In this document: in pieces, positions 12,780 through 22,945 of the stretch
Numbering within the stretch: position 1 is the first letter of the stretch
Layout of the letters: each line of letters begins with the position of its first letter
Assembly: GCF_050948175.1 (NCBI RefSeq)
Contig: NC_135200.1
Span: 11,585,001 to 11,649,000, forward strand
DNA length: 64,000 nt
Direction: 5' to 3'
DNA from: Xylocopa sonorina
Taxonomy: Eukaryota > Arthropoda > Insecta > Hymenoptera > Apidae
Made by a program: the position numbers and the translations under genes
The notes under the pieces: generated by a model
Told to the model about the DNA's origin: nothing
Databases searched by the model: none
What the model saw: the letters and a program-made list of their open reading frames with translations, nothing else

Positions 12780-15557
12780 TACTTTTATCCCCTCCTACCC
12801 CTGATGACAATATCGCGTGGCCAGTGAGATAACCGGTCGTGTCATTCCTACATCGACTACCTACTTCTCAGTCCGACCAACACCGGCCGGGTTCTTCGTG
12901 CGACCGGTGTACTCTCCCCGGTAGGGACACTTTCGCGCCGCACGAGAGGCTCCCGAGTACATGGTCGAACGGGCGATTGTCATCAGGAAAATCTTACGCT
13001 TACGTCGGACACCAAGGAAATGAGAATGGAAGTTGTTACGTTACAGAACAGGGGGTGGCGCTTGACGTTATCGAGAATTCGATTCCCTTTAATACCAGAT
13101 TCATTAGACTGTTATCTGATCGAACGGCCGGGAGAGGTGCGCTGTTAATGCTATCTACCGGCGAAAAGAATGTTACGTCTAAATTATGCCACATTTTCGC
13201 TAGCCGCGATATTGCACGCTTTATGTTTTACATTTTCTAACGGCGGAGCTGTAAATGCTCCTTTATCTCGCCCCTCCCCAACAGTCGACGCTTGTCCCCA
13301 CGATGACTTCCATAAAAATTCAATTCAAATTCAACCTCGAATGTTACGTGACCGCCGCGGCGGGGGCGAATTTACATGAGAATTTATATTATCGGCTATG
13401 AATTTTTCACCGAGTCAGAGAGAAGGCGTCAGATCGATTATAATCGTGGAATTTCTGGCCCAGTTCAATGGAAGCCGAGATCGTGAACTGACCAGCGAGA
13501 ACCGATGGTAACGTTGACGGGAGCAAAGCGCTGGTGGTAGTGGAATGACGTTGCGGGAAATGAGCCTCGTAAAACAATGCTGGACACGCGAACACCTCGA
13601 GAAAGTGGCCCGAGTCCACCCTTCGAGCGATCGCGGACTCGCTTCTGAATGTACTACGTTTCATATCATCCTGCCCGAGTGTCCTCGACATTAATTAATG
13701 TTCTATCGATTAATCTTGCCGATCCTCGGGTTGCATGTCCTCGAGCCGCTGCACGCGTTGCACATCGCGAACGTCGCTCGGGAACTAAAAACTATTGTTT
13801 CGAGACGCGAACTCGATGCTTTACGCGAACTCGAGGACAGAAACGGCGTTAGTCACCGCGGCAATGAAGGGTGAAAAAAATCGTGCGAACACAGAGTGGG
13901 CAGACGTTTGTCACGGCGAGAGACAAAAACGACGAGGATGGTTCTTAATGTACGAAAGTTGATGCGCGAACACGCGTGCTCATCCGTTACGGTATTCGAG
14001 TCTTTCTTGCTTCGCGTACACGTACGCCTCCACCGAACGCTCGTTTCACCTCGCCTCTCCTCGTTCCTTCTCTTCTCGCGAATGCCATACCCGGAATCGT
14101 CGAAATAAACGGACGGTTTTCAGCTTTAATGTCCGCGTCGCGAACGCGACCGATGCGAGAAGATCGTAAAGTTGTCGATAATCGTCGGAGCACCAGCTAA
14201 CGATCGAAGCAATTATCCTTCTTAAAATGCTCGCGCGAGACCTCTTCGAAGATCGAGCGAATAAGAAGCAATCGCGTATACACGATCGAAGAGCCATCGT
14301 TAGCCGTCGGTTTCATCGTCGTGCACGACGCGATGACTTATGACTCCCTCGATGGAGGAAACTTTCCAAGAAATCTTGCTTCTTTAACAACGTCCATTGT
14401 CCCGGTTAGACAGCACTCGTATTCCACGCGATCGCGTATGGCCGATCAAGTAAGACACCGCTGCAATCACGCGTTCCTAATTGTGGAAACGATTTCGCGT
14501 AATAAAAGTTTCCTATTCCCGGAACATCGACCCGTTTACATAATTCTCCGCGAGTCCGTGAGAAAAACTGGGAAGAGGGGTTACGGGACGGTGAAAAGTA
14601 TAACGGGTCGAATAAAATCCTTCTCTGTTCCAATCCACTTTTCATCCGCGTCGATAAAAACAAGAGCGGTGCATTCGACACGGCTCCTTTCCAGGCAGGC
14701 TCGAAAATATCGAGGCGAATAAACGTTCGCTCTGGCTCGCTCCAACATCCAGGCAATCGCAGTGCTCGCCCGCGTGACGTGTCAGTCGCATTCAGGCGCG
14801 TAGAGCTCCGGGTAACCTGTCTGCGATCGGTACCAGCACCGGTCGATTCGTAATCGCGAGTTCGCGCGCCTCTTCGCGCGATTTCTCTGCTCGTGGAACG
14901 TCGGCGAATCGCGCGAACGAGAGGGTACGCGTCGAATCGGCGCGGAGGTTTTGGCGCGCGAGCAAGAAACGGATATTTATCGGTAGAACGATCGTTGGCG
15001 GTGGAAAGAGAATCGTGATAGCGGTCGTGGCACGATGAATGCCTAATTAGATGATTAATCGTTCGATGGCTAGGCCCCGGCAACAATGGCTCGCTTATCG
15101 GGCGAGCGTGCTTTTCGACGGCAACACACCGTTCGCCGTCGAGCCTAAATTACACCGGCGGAGGACGATTTTCGTTTGCCCGGTTACGATCGAAAAAGAT
15201 TGTCAACCAGCCGATCGATAACGTTCGAGCGATCGCGGTACGCGTGTTATACTATCGATTAACGTTACGGCCACGGGCAAATGCAGCGGAGAAACAATTC
15301 TACCGTGAACGATCAATTATCGGTATTATCGCGAGTGGAAACGTGGCTCGATGCCGAGGAATCTGGCCGCTCTCGATGCGTTTGTCCGTCGCGGCTGATT
15401 GGCCGCGTTTGTTCCGGCCCCGGCCTGATTGCATTCCACTGGAAACGGCAAACAAATGACAAACAGCGACCTTATCGTTAATTGGCGGGGGGAGCGGGTG
15501 AGCGGGAAAGAAAAGAATCGAGGAAGAGTTGTGGGATTATTGCTGCGTCGGTGCGGC
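12780..15557. other. Gene-free spacer
   Basis: No gene recognised. 14200-15260 is strongly CGCG-rich and therefore stop-poor. A 226-codon minus-strand open frame (14406-15086) results, but it is Arg-rich and overlaps a 133-codon plus-strand frame, which fits chance. A 14-bp AT palindrome lies at about 13690-13703. Confidence 0.6.
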
Positions 15558-15581
15558 GGGGCGGGGACGAAACGGGGAGGG
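15558..15581 (+). repeat. Canonical G-quadruplex motif
   Basis: G-runs of 4, 4, 4 and 3 are separated by loops of 1, 7 and 1 nt, which satisfies the usual four-tract rule. It sits in a purine-rich stretch (15482-15640). Confidence 0.7.
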
Positions 15582-15640
15582 CTAGAAGCTTGGAAGAAAA
15601 GGGTGAAGAGGAAAACCGAAGAAGGAGCGGAGACGATTGT

Positions 15641-16350
15641 TCCTACTTTCTGTTATCGAATTTGCATGGCCGCGTGCAATTACTCGAGAGGGTATTGTCG
15701 TGCATTTTAATTCGTACGACTCGAATCGATCACGTCCAGTCATCCAATAACCGCGCAGCACCGTCCCAAACCAATCACGTCACGACAGAGTATAGGATCC
15801 AACGATTTCGTTGTCTGTTTTTCTCCAACCGTTCATCGTACACGTCGCGACAACCCTCCTCGCATCGCCCGCCTGACGCTCGCCGGTTGAGATCGCACGC
15901 CCTCTCCGCCTGCACGATCGTGACTAATTAACTTATAACGGTCGATACCTCCGTCGCACGAAGTGATCATTTTATTAGCCGACAAGCGTCGGGTTCGTTG
16001 GGAAAAATTCAAACCGCTCGAAATTGTTCGCGTGACTTCGGAACATGGTATGCATACACGCCTGTACTCGTATGCAAAACGCTGATACGTGACAGAAAAT
16101 TATTGGAATAGTGTGTCACTCGTGGAACGTAATGCTTAAGTGCTCCTAAATCCATCCCACCCCCGTCCGTTGGGGGCAGCCGCTCCGGTATTCAACGGCG
16201 CAGCTGAACGATAACAGGAAACGACAGGAAAGTTTCGTCGGCGTTCCAAGATAGACCGAGGAATCTTATTATTCCCGGGCGTACGTCGAGCGAATCGAGG
16301 AGGAAGGCGCTTTTAATTGGGACTGTCCGGGGGTGGAAGTGCGCTGTACA
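15641..16350. other. Gene-free spacer
   Basis: No gene, RNA or mobile element recognised. The composition is mixed and nothing stands out. Confidence 0.6.
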
Positions 16351-16356
16351 AGGTAC

Positions 16357-16379
16357 AAGAAGAAGAAGAAGAAGAAGAG
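16357..16379 (+). repeat. (AAG)n microsatellite
   Basis: About seven AAG triplets. In the two orientations it would encode Lys/Arg/Glu or Leu/Phe/Ser runs, but no supported frame crosses it. Confidence 0.85.
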
Positions 16380-16570
16380 GTGGGATCGGAGGTAGCAGGA
16401 GTCTCCCGCAAGACGAGAATGGACTGACCTACCTTAGGATCATCCGATCTATTCATGCTCCTTATTCAATCGTGCTCTCTCAGGATGCGAGACAAAAGCA
16501 CCGATGAAACAGAACCTCTCCCCCGCGCCCCGCCATCCACCGTATCCTAGTGCCGTGGCACTCTGTGCGT

Positions 16571-16936
16571 ATGTTTCTTTGGCTTTGTCTCCTCTCGGAT
16601 ACGACTTCCGGTGCCGCGGCTAGACGCAACCCTCAATGGGATGATGCGCCTTTGAAACGCGTGGTAGGTGGATTCCGCGATTATTCCTGCGGTTTACTCT
16701 CGAGATCGCCCTCCTCTCTTTCTGCTTCCTATCAGTTTCAAAAATTTCCTGTCTGCCTCCCCGAGCACAATGCCTCGAGGAATAGTCTCTGTTCATCGGC
16801 GATGTCTGACGGATCACCGAGCACCGATCGTCCACCGCGATCGAGCGTTCAATGGCTAACGGGAGCTCTCGTGTTTCGTCGACGGGGTTCTCACGAGCAA
16901 CCGTTGACGAGAGAAGATGCGATTCGCATAATATAG
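16571..16936 (+). CDS. Weak ORF with signal-peptide-like start
   Basis: An ATG-initiated frame of 121 codons. Its first residues, MFLWLCLLSDTTSGAAA, resemble a secretion signal: a short hydrophobic core, then small residues ending in Ala-Ala-Ala. It continues with RR at residues 18-19 and KR at residues 29-30, the kind of dibasic sites at which prohormones are cut. I do not recognise the peptide. The frame ends in TAG 105 bases before the candidate intron donor at 17042. Similar hydrophobic starts appear by chance elsewhere in the window, and no promoter or conserved domain supports this one. It is most likely a chance ORF. Confidence 0.12.
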   Translation: MFLWLCLLSDTTSGAAARRNPQWDDAPLKRVVGGFRDYSCGLLSRSPSSLSASYQFQKFPVCLPEHNASRNSLCSSAMSDGSPSTDRPPRSSVQWLTGALVFRRRGSHEQPLTREDAIRII

Positions 16937-17041
16937 CTCGCCATGGCGAAAGCGCGGGTTAAGTAGTCAATTGTCCTCAGGCAGGGCCGAGTCCTCTCTT
17001 TTCCCACCTCTTTCCCGCCGTGTCTCGTCGCGAAACAGAGG

Positions 17042-17113
17042 GTAAGTTCGTGGATGGATGGCCCATTGTTTCGCCGACTCGTGAGTCAAGCGTTAACGGA
17101 TTTTGTCTTACAG
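17042..17113 (+). other. Candidate 72-nt intron
   Basis: A GTAAGT donor follows an exon-like end AGAGG. The other end is TTTTGTCTTACAG, a good insect acceptor, with a branch-like TTAAC about 18 nt before the AG. The 72-nt length is typical of hymenopteran introns. Downstream the frame is open for 96 codons (17114-17401) with Arg/Lys-rich sequence. Upstream that same frame is open back to 16967 without an ATG, so the flanking exons could be non-coding or need a further upstream exon. Donor-acceptor pairs of this quality are expected about once by chance in a window this large. Confidence 0.25.
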
Positions 17114-17401
17114 ATTGCTAGATCCCTTGAAAGTGGCTGCCGTCGTCGTCGGAGGGTGGCAGACCGTGGGAAGCGGGGGCTTTATTATAAATCGCGAACA
17201 CGATATAAATCATCCCTCGCGCAAAACACGAGCTCTGACAAGCGTCTCAGAGAATCGAAGCGGCGACTCCCTTGTCTGTCGACGATGATCTCGCTTAATT
17301 CCTCAATTTGTCGTGCGATTTTTTTTATTAGAAAATATGAATCCTACGAAAGTCTCCCTGTCGAGATTGAATGTGCTTTGGATCAGAAAGTTGACTGGTA
17401 G

Positions 17402-18960
17402 CGGCTGGAAATATAGGCCAGCATAAACAACACCGTGGAAACAAATACCTTTACCCCCTTGTTCTCCTAAAGTGCGCTATCGATGTCAAAGTATTGTACA
17501 GGAGGGAGACACCGGACGATCGAGCAACCGTCTCTCACCAATTTGCCTATCGTCCCATCCAGAGTCGTCGGTAAAAAGTTAGCCGCGCGCCGCCATTCAG
17601 GATATAACAATAAATTAACGTTGGCTCGTTGTACGGTCGAATCTTTTGTACGGGAAGCGATGCAGCATTGTTAACCATCAAACAAAGGAAGATCGATCCG
17701 CGTTCTTGTCGGGCGAATGTTCTTTGACCGTCCGAAACTATTCAAAACGTTGACCCCTGATAAAAGGAATACGTGTGCGAACACAATTTCTGGCCAACTA
17801 TCACGGGAACTTGTCGACCTTTCCGACTTTCCCAAGTAAATTGCAATTAGAAGTACCGTTCTGATCTCAGTGATTTTTTTTTTTTTTTATAAAAGAAAGA
17901 GCGAAAAACGAAAAGTGCTATCGATCTAGCGCGTAATTCTCGCGGGACTGTGCAATCTGGTGCAAACATGGTGACGGATAAGAATGGGCGGGACTTTTGA
18001 AAGCAGATAACAAGGAGGTGGAGGCGGAGGACGAGCAGGGTGACTAGACAATACAGGAAAAGAAGAAATGATATCGACGTTGCCACTGCGCCAGCGCGAG
18101 AACCGCCTACCAGTCTTTCCTCTGTCGTTCTGACGACACGGACGATATTCTGAACAATGACACGTTAACGGCAAGTGACAATGTTATCAGAACTGTACCG
18201 TAATATTCGTATCCAATCGAATGTTCACAGATGATAAAGTTGACCGTTTAAATCTCTTCTCATTTCAATACGAGTATTTTCGATTTAATGTTCAGGAAGT
18301 TGTCGGACTACCGACGGTGATATTATGGAATCGTCGGTTGTGAAAACATAGAAGTCCATTTCGAAACGGTAATCCCGAGAATAAGTTTTATACAGGCCCT
18401 TGACGTGCCGTACTTTTATAGCCGCGTCGCGTAAGTTTCACGGAAAAACTCGCAACGTCTTCCGTTTTAATATAATAGCTTCCAGTAGTTGAAATGAACT
18501 CTTTTCCCCCTCGACTACTGTCTGTCAACTTTGGGAACGCGTAATATGTAATGACAAAAGAGGAGGAAAACATCGAAGATCACAAATTAAATATAGAATT
18601 GATGCAATTAAAATGCATACTCGACGCGTCATCATACTTTTATGCAACCCACTATATGCACACGTGCTACGTACTTCATTAAAATTTCAATTCAATTTAC
18701 GGCGGTAAAATATTGGTGTCTATAATAACAGAGAGCACTTTTAGACACGACGGTCAACTTCAAACCTCGAACCCTCCCCAAAAGTTAGAAGAGAAAGATG
18801 ACAGATTACTCACCCTGTGCCAATCTTCTAGCCACCGGTTTGGATCTCATCGCTGCACGATGGGTGGCAGATTCGAAAACAAAACACTAATCGTAAGAAC
18901 GCTGACAGTCCTCCGAGCCATGCGAGTTTATGCACGATCGTTTTATCCTGTCGATTATTT
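17402..18960. other. Gene-free spacer
   Basis: No gene recognised. A T15 run lies at 17874-17888. 18180-18720 is AT-richer. A minus-strand donor-like site (ACAGG then GTGAGT) sits near 18806, but no matching acceptor lies at normal intron distance. The hydrophobic minus-strand frame at 17847-18086 has no ATG at its start. Confidence 0.55.
17874..17888 (+). repeat. Poly(T) run of 15
   Basis: A pure T homopolymer followed by ATAAAAG. No retroelement sequence adjoins it. Confidence 0.85.
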
Positions 18961-19760
18961 CACTCTAACCCACCCCCTTGCCCCGTTCGAAGAAACAGTT
19001 CGTTCGATCGAACCGATCGACGTCGTCTTCGGCACAAGCGTCTCCAACCCCCTCTCGCTCTCTTTCTCTCTCTTTCTCTCCCTCTATCTCTCTATCTCCC
19101 TTTTTCTCTCACTCTCTCTCCCCCTTTCTTTCTTCCCGTCTCTCTCTCCCTTTTCCTCGGTTCACTCAGATCGATGATAGAATGAAACGGACACGTCTCG
19201 ATCGGAGTACGAGCCGGACACTGTGAAGGGTGCACAAAGAGTCCATTCCGGCGCGTGGGTTCCGGTACACCGGGTCCCCCGGTTCCTCGGCGATCCGACG
19301 GCAGCGTCAGTCCGTCCGACTGGGATCCTGACGTGCGTTGGATCTGTCCTCCGACAGTGGAGGCTTCTCCTGTCCTCCGCGCTTCCTCCTTCTCCGCCAC
19401 CTTGTCCTCCACCCTCGCGACTCTCCCTCACCTCCCTCTACTCTCGTCCAATCTCTTGTTCCCTCTTCCACCGGTTCCCTCTCTCTCTCTCTCTCTCTCT
19501 CTCCTTCTCACCCTCTCACCCTTTCTTTCTCCACCCCGATGCCGCGCTCTTCGCTCCGCCGCTACTTCTGCCGTTACACCACCGCTTCTTCCACCCCCTT
19601 CTTTCTCCTCTTTCTCCTCGTCGTGTTGCTTCGTGTTACTCTACTACTACGGGCCACTACTACTACGTCTACTTCGCCTCCACCTCCGCCTTCTCCACCT
19701 TCTGCCTCCTGGCCTTCCCCACCTGCGGAGTCGACCTGCTCGCTTCCCCACCACCGAACC
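18960..19760 (+). repeat. Long pyrimidine-biased low-complexity block
   Basis: Most of 800 bases is C/T-rich on the plus strand, densest at 19045-19160 and 19370-19640, with (CT)n at 19479-19503 and TAC/CTA triplets around 19640-19680. The low frequency of A and G removes stop codons, so Ser/Leu/Pro-rich open frames of over 200 codons exist in three frames. These are composition artefacts. Only 19180-19370 is closer to normal composition. Confidence 0.8.
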
Positions 19761-21525
19761 GATCCGGCTCCGCTGTCCACCAATGATCAGCCGCTGTCTC
19801 TCCGCCGCGTTCCTCTCTTCCTACGAGAGCGCAACCTCTCGTTTCTTCGCTCCCGGGCTCCTCTCCTATCGGAACAACCGTCTAGCCGAGGCTACGCTAG
19901 CGTGAAATATCGATGGGCAGAGATAAGATTTTCCCTCCTGGCTTTACCAATGACTCCGCCGTCGCGTATCGTTCTGTTAATCCTTTGATTCGGGACCAGA
20001 GAGGACTTTTACCCGTTGACGAAGTGGTGGCTATGGATTCGATGCTACGCGGTGGATCGTTATTCACGATAGAAATGGTGGTACCCGACCACCCAAGCAT
20101 ACTTTCGGCTACCCGTTTCGATGATGCTTCTGTTCCCAGATTAACTTTATCAATGTTTATAGTCGATACGGAGAATTCGTGGCCACCAGTGTCACTTGCT
20201 CGATATCGCTTGTGTTGCGTGTTCTGCAACATTTTAAACAATTTACTTGTACGTGTGCTGGCTGCCGGAGGGTCTGGGAGCCAGCGTCCAGGCTCTCGTT
20301 CGCTTATGAACAGGTGTTCGCCACGTTTAGTCCCATTTGCTGACCATGCTGATCACTGATTCACGACTTCGTCCTTTCGCGCTAAGACCTTATCGCCCCT
20401 TATTGCTGACATGTAGTCTGTAGCAGCTCGATACGAGGTATCTAACGTGTGCACTGATTATAAACATTCTTGTCTGATAATTTGGTTGTGTCTCGGGCCA
20501 TGCTCAAGTTCAACTCTCGGATCGGTCGTTGTGCAACGTTCGTTGTAACCAAAGATCCCATCCTTGTCCACGGTGTACTCCAAACGCGAGAGTATCGCGG
20601 CTCGCGCGAGCAATCGGAATCGAACCGAGCACCGGCGGAAACACGTTGCCGAAAACACGTGGCGACGAATGGCGCAAGATCGATGTACAGCCGATTAACG
20701 GGATAGGAGTAGAGTAACACTTTCCGCGACTGTGACGCGAGCACTCGTCGTTTTCACGTGTCGCAGTTTGGCATCTCCTCGCGGCGAAATCGATCGATCC
20801 GCCGCGATTCAGCCCCGCTCGATCAATTACTCGGCGGCGCGTCGTGTCTGCCTCGATCGAGATGCCGTCGCGATGCGTCCGTCGCGCGATGGACGACGAC
20901 GAGAAAACGCGTGCGTCGCGCGCGACACGGAGGCAGGAAAATGGAAATCGACGGTGGTAACACGCGTCGAGTCGGAGGCTTGCTGGTTGGCAACTCGGTT
21001 CACACCGACACTTCGACTTTGCATTTCTGGGTGCGTTCGCTCGACTAGACGCCCCTCTTCGCCGTCTTCGTCGCACCTGAACGCGACCTCCGACCCCACG
21101 GATGGTGGTTCGGCGTGAGGCGCGCCCGCGCACCCTTCCGAGCGCAGCTCCGCCCTGCTCCTTCGCCCTTTCGGGACCAGAATCAGCACCTCTTCTCCCT
21201 TTTTTTTTTTTGTCGGTTTTTCAACGCGTGTTTCCACCGGGACACGCGGTACGCGCGAATAAAGTAGAACCAACGAAAATCGGGCTCGTCTGAAAGCTAT
21301 TTCACCTTTTCCACGTACGTTCCTTTCTCTCGAATATTTGTTAATTATCACAAGCAGCGAGCTTGGATTGTTAAACATAGTTCTTTTATTATCCTTGGAA
21401 TCGAGAAAGTGAGAAGCTGTTAAAACTGATCTCTCCTTTTGCTCGAATCATTCATAGGGCCTTAGGATGGATAATGTTTTAAGTGGAATAGTTTAAGCGG
21501 CCACTTCTCCGTTCGACTGTACAAT
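19761..21525. other. Gene-free CG-rich spacer
   Basis: No gene recognised. 20500-21300 is extremely CGCG-rich and is open in several frames on both strands (longest 207 codons, minus, 20510-21133), with Arg-rich peptides. A T12 run sits at about 21200-21211. Dense CpG could mark an unmethylated promoter, but no start site or exon can be assigned. Confidence 0.5.
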
Positions 21526-21537
21526 TATATATATATA
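21526..21537. repeat. (TA)n microsatellite
   Basis: Six TA units followed by AAAA. Confidence 0.85.
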
Positions 21538-21612
21538 AAAGTTACGAGCCGCACAGATTGTAAGTAGCCTTTATTTTAATGAGGACTACGTGCAAGTTGC
21601 GCGATCCGCTTA

Positions 21613-21964
21613 TTGGCGACGGTTTGCCCGGAGACGTTGGGTCTCGAATCGCTCGTAACGCACGACGTGTGCGGAGTGCAGAAATATCGCGACATATCGC
21701 GGGGCGAGCAGCTCGCCAATATGGTTCAGCGTTTATTTTCATCTCGGGAAATCGTAAAAGATTGTCGCGCGTTTTCTTTTCCGTCGAGCGTGCAGCGGGT
21801 ATGCCCATGAAAGTGACGTTCATAATAAAATTCGTATCATTATCGATACTCCTTAGATCGTCCCTGTCCTGTTTCAGGAGGTTGGGAATTATACGATTTC
21901 GCTGGAATCGATAAGAAAGATTTGTTCCAGTTTAACGTCGACCGAGCGTTCCTGGGAAAAGTGA
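21613..21964 (+). CDS. Weak two-exon coding candidate
   Basis: An open frame upstream (21613-21798) runs into a possible donor CGG|GTATGC. A strong acceptor, CCTGTCCTGTTTCAG, ends at 21877, giving a 79-nt candidate intron. In the phase that follows, the second exon is open for 28 codons to TGA at 21962-21964. Another phase from the same acceptor is open for 39 codons to TAA at 21997-21999 and has more coding-like third positions (many C/G), but it would need a different upstream donor. The first exon begins at a TTG, so the true start is unknown. No family is recognised. The donor is weak and the whole could be chance. Confidence 0.15.
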
Positions 21965-21999
21965 AGTTCCCCGCGCGAAACGTGCGCCAGCTCATGTAA

Positions 22000-22783
22000 A
22001 TTCGTTTTCCTCTCGCGCGACGATCTCTGCCCTTTATTTTCACCTCCGGTACGTTTTCTTAGAGGCTGCCGCGCGTGTTGCACAGGCGGCCGGGGACTGT
22101 TTCACATAGCATACCACCATCCGGCCTCCCCGCGCTCCTTTTCGTTCACCATTCTATTTTTTCCCTTCCACGTTCTCCGAGTCACCTTCTCTCCGCGCGT
22201 TTCCACCCCGCGCCGCCTCTCTCGCGCTTTCCTCCGCCAATATCGCCTCCTCCTTTCGCGAGACTTTCTTTGTTTCCCGCTGCACGTGCTCCACCCGCGT
22301 TTGTACACGCATAATAACGCAGCCAGCGCGACACGGCAGGAGAAAAAGGAGCGCGCGCCCGAGGAGACCAACCCGCGGCACGAAGGATACGCGCGACTTC
22401 ATAAGGCATCCGTGTTGTTTCAAATGGATATAGTATTTCGTGCGCGGATTCACGCGTGCGTGTGCACGCTAGCCCGCGTTACGTTACGCTCGCTAACGCG
22501 GGGCAGGTGTTGCCCGCTACGGTGTTGGCGAGGGTCAACGGAACCAGTGGAAGAGAGAACGGAGAGGGTGGAACGGAGGTACGAACGCGTACGTACCAAC
22601 GTATCTACGCGAGGCGAACGCGAACACGTTCTGCGCGCAAATTGAATACGTGCCTGTCAGTGGCGTAGGAACCGACGCTAACCTCAGTCGTCGCGCGGAC
22701 ACGTGTACTTTCGAGCAACTCGTTCGACGTACAAACTCTCCGTTCCATTCTGCTTGCCCAGTCCCTCTGTAATCAGCGCGACA
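22000..22783. other. Gene-free CG-rich spacer
   Basis: No gene recognised. 22130-22280 is pyrimidine-rich. 22280-22740 is CGCG-rich, with a TCAGTCG word near 22686 that resembles an arthropod initiator (consensus TCAGT) about 100 bases before the ATG at 22784. Confidence 0.45.
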
Positions 22784-22945
22784 ATGATTTTCAACCGATT
22801 CCTCGTAGCGATTCCATTTCTTTGGAATCTACTGGACGGTCTAGTTATCGACGAGCGTTCAGAGAGTTCAATTAATATCGCTTCCGAAGAGCTTACCCTC
22901 TGTTTGCTTTACGATCCGCGCGTAGGCGGATCGAGTTTAGATTAG
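22784..22945 (+). CDS. Small ORF with secretory-like N-terminus
   Basis: ATG in a good insect start context (GACAATGAT) opens a 53-codon frame. Residues 1-17 (MIFNRFLVAIPFLWNLL) form a hydrophobic segment resembling a signal peptide or membrane anchor. The rest is acidic and polar, with one Cys, and the frame ends in TAG. An initiator-like TCAGTCG lies about 100 bases upstream, the distance of a short 5' UTR. The peptide is not recognised. It could be a small secreted protein, a first exon, or chance; similar hydrophobic starts occur elsewhere by chance. Confidence 0.18.
   Translation: MIFNRFLVAIPFLWNLLDGLVIDERSESSINIASEELTLCLLYDPRVGGSSLD

Noticed and set aside
14406..15086. 226-codon minus-strand frame
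   Set aside because: CGCG-rich DNA is poor in stops; the opposite strand is also open, and no motif is visible.
17847..18086. Hydrophobic minus-strand frame
   Set aside because: No ATG at the start; it begins at GTG, which animals rarely use.
19255..19988. Two overlapping 216-codon Ser/Leu/Pro frames
   Set aside because: Both arise from the pyrimidine block in different frames, so composition explains them.
20510..21378. Long minus-strand frames of 183-207 codons
   Set aside because: Open in two minus frames and on the plus strand; Arg-rich throughout.
21807..21914. Signal-peptide-like MKVTFIIKFVSLSILL on the plus strand
   Set aside because: Very short frame lying across the candidate acceptor; shows how easily such starts arise by chance here.
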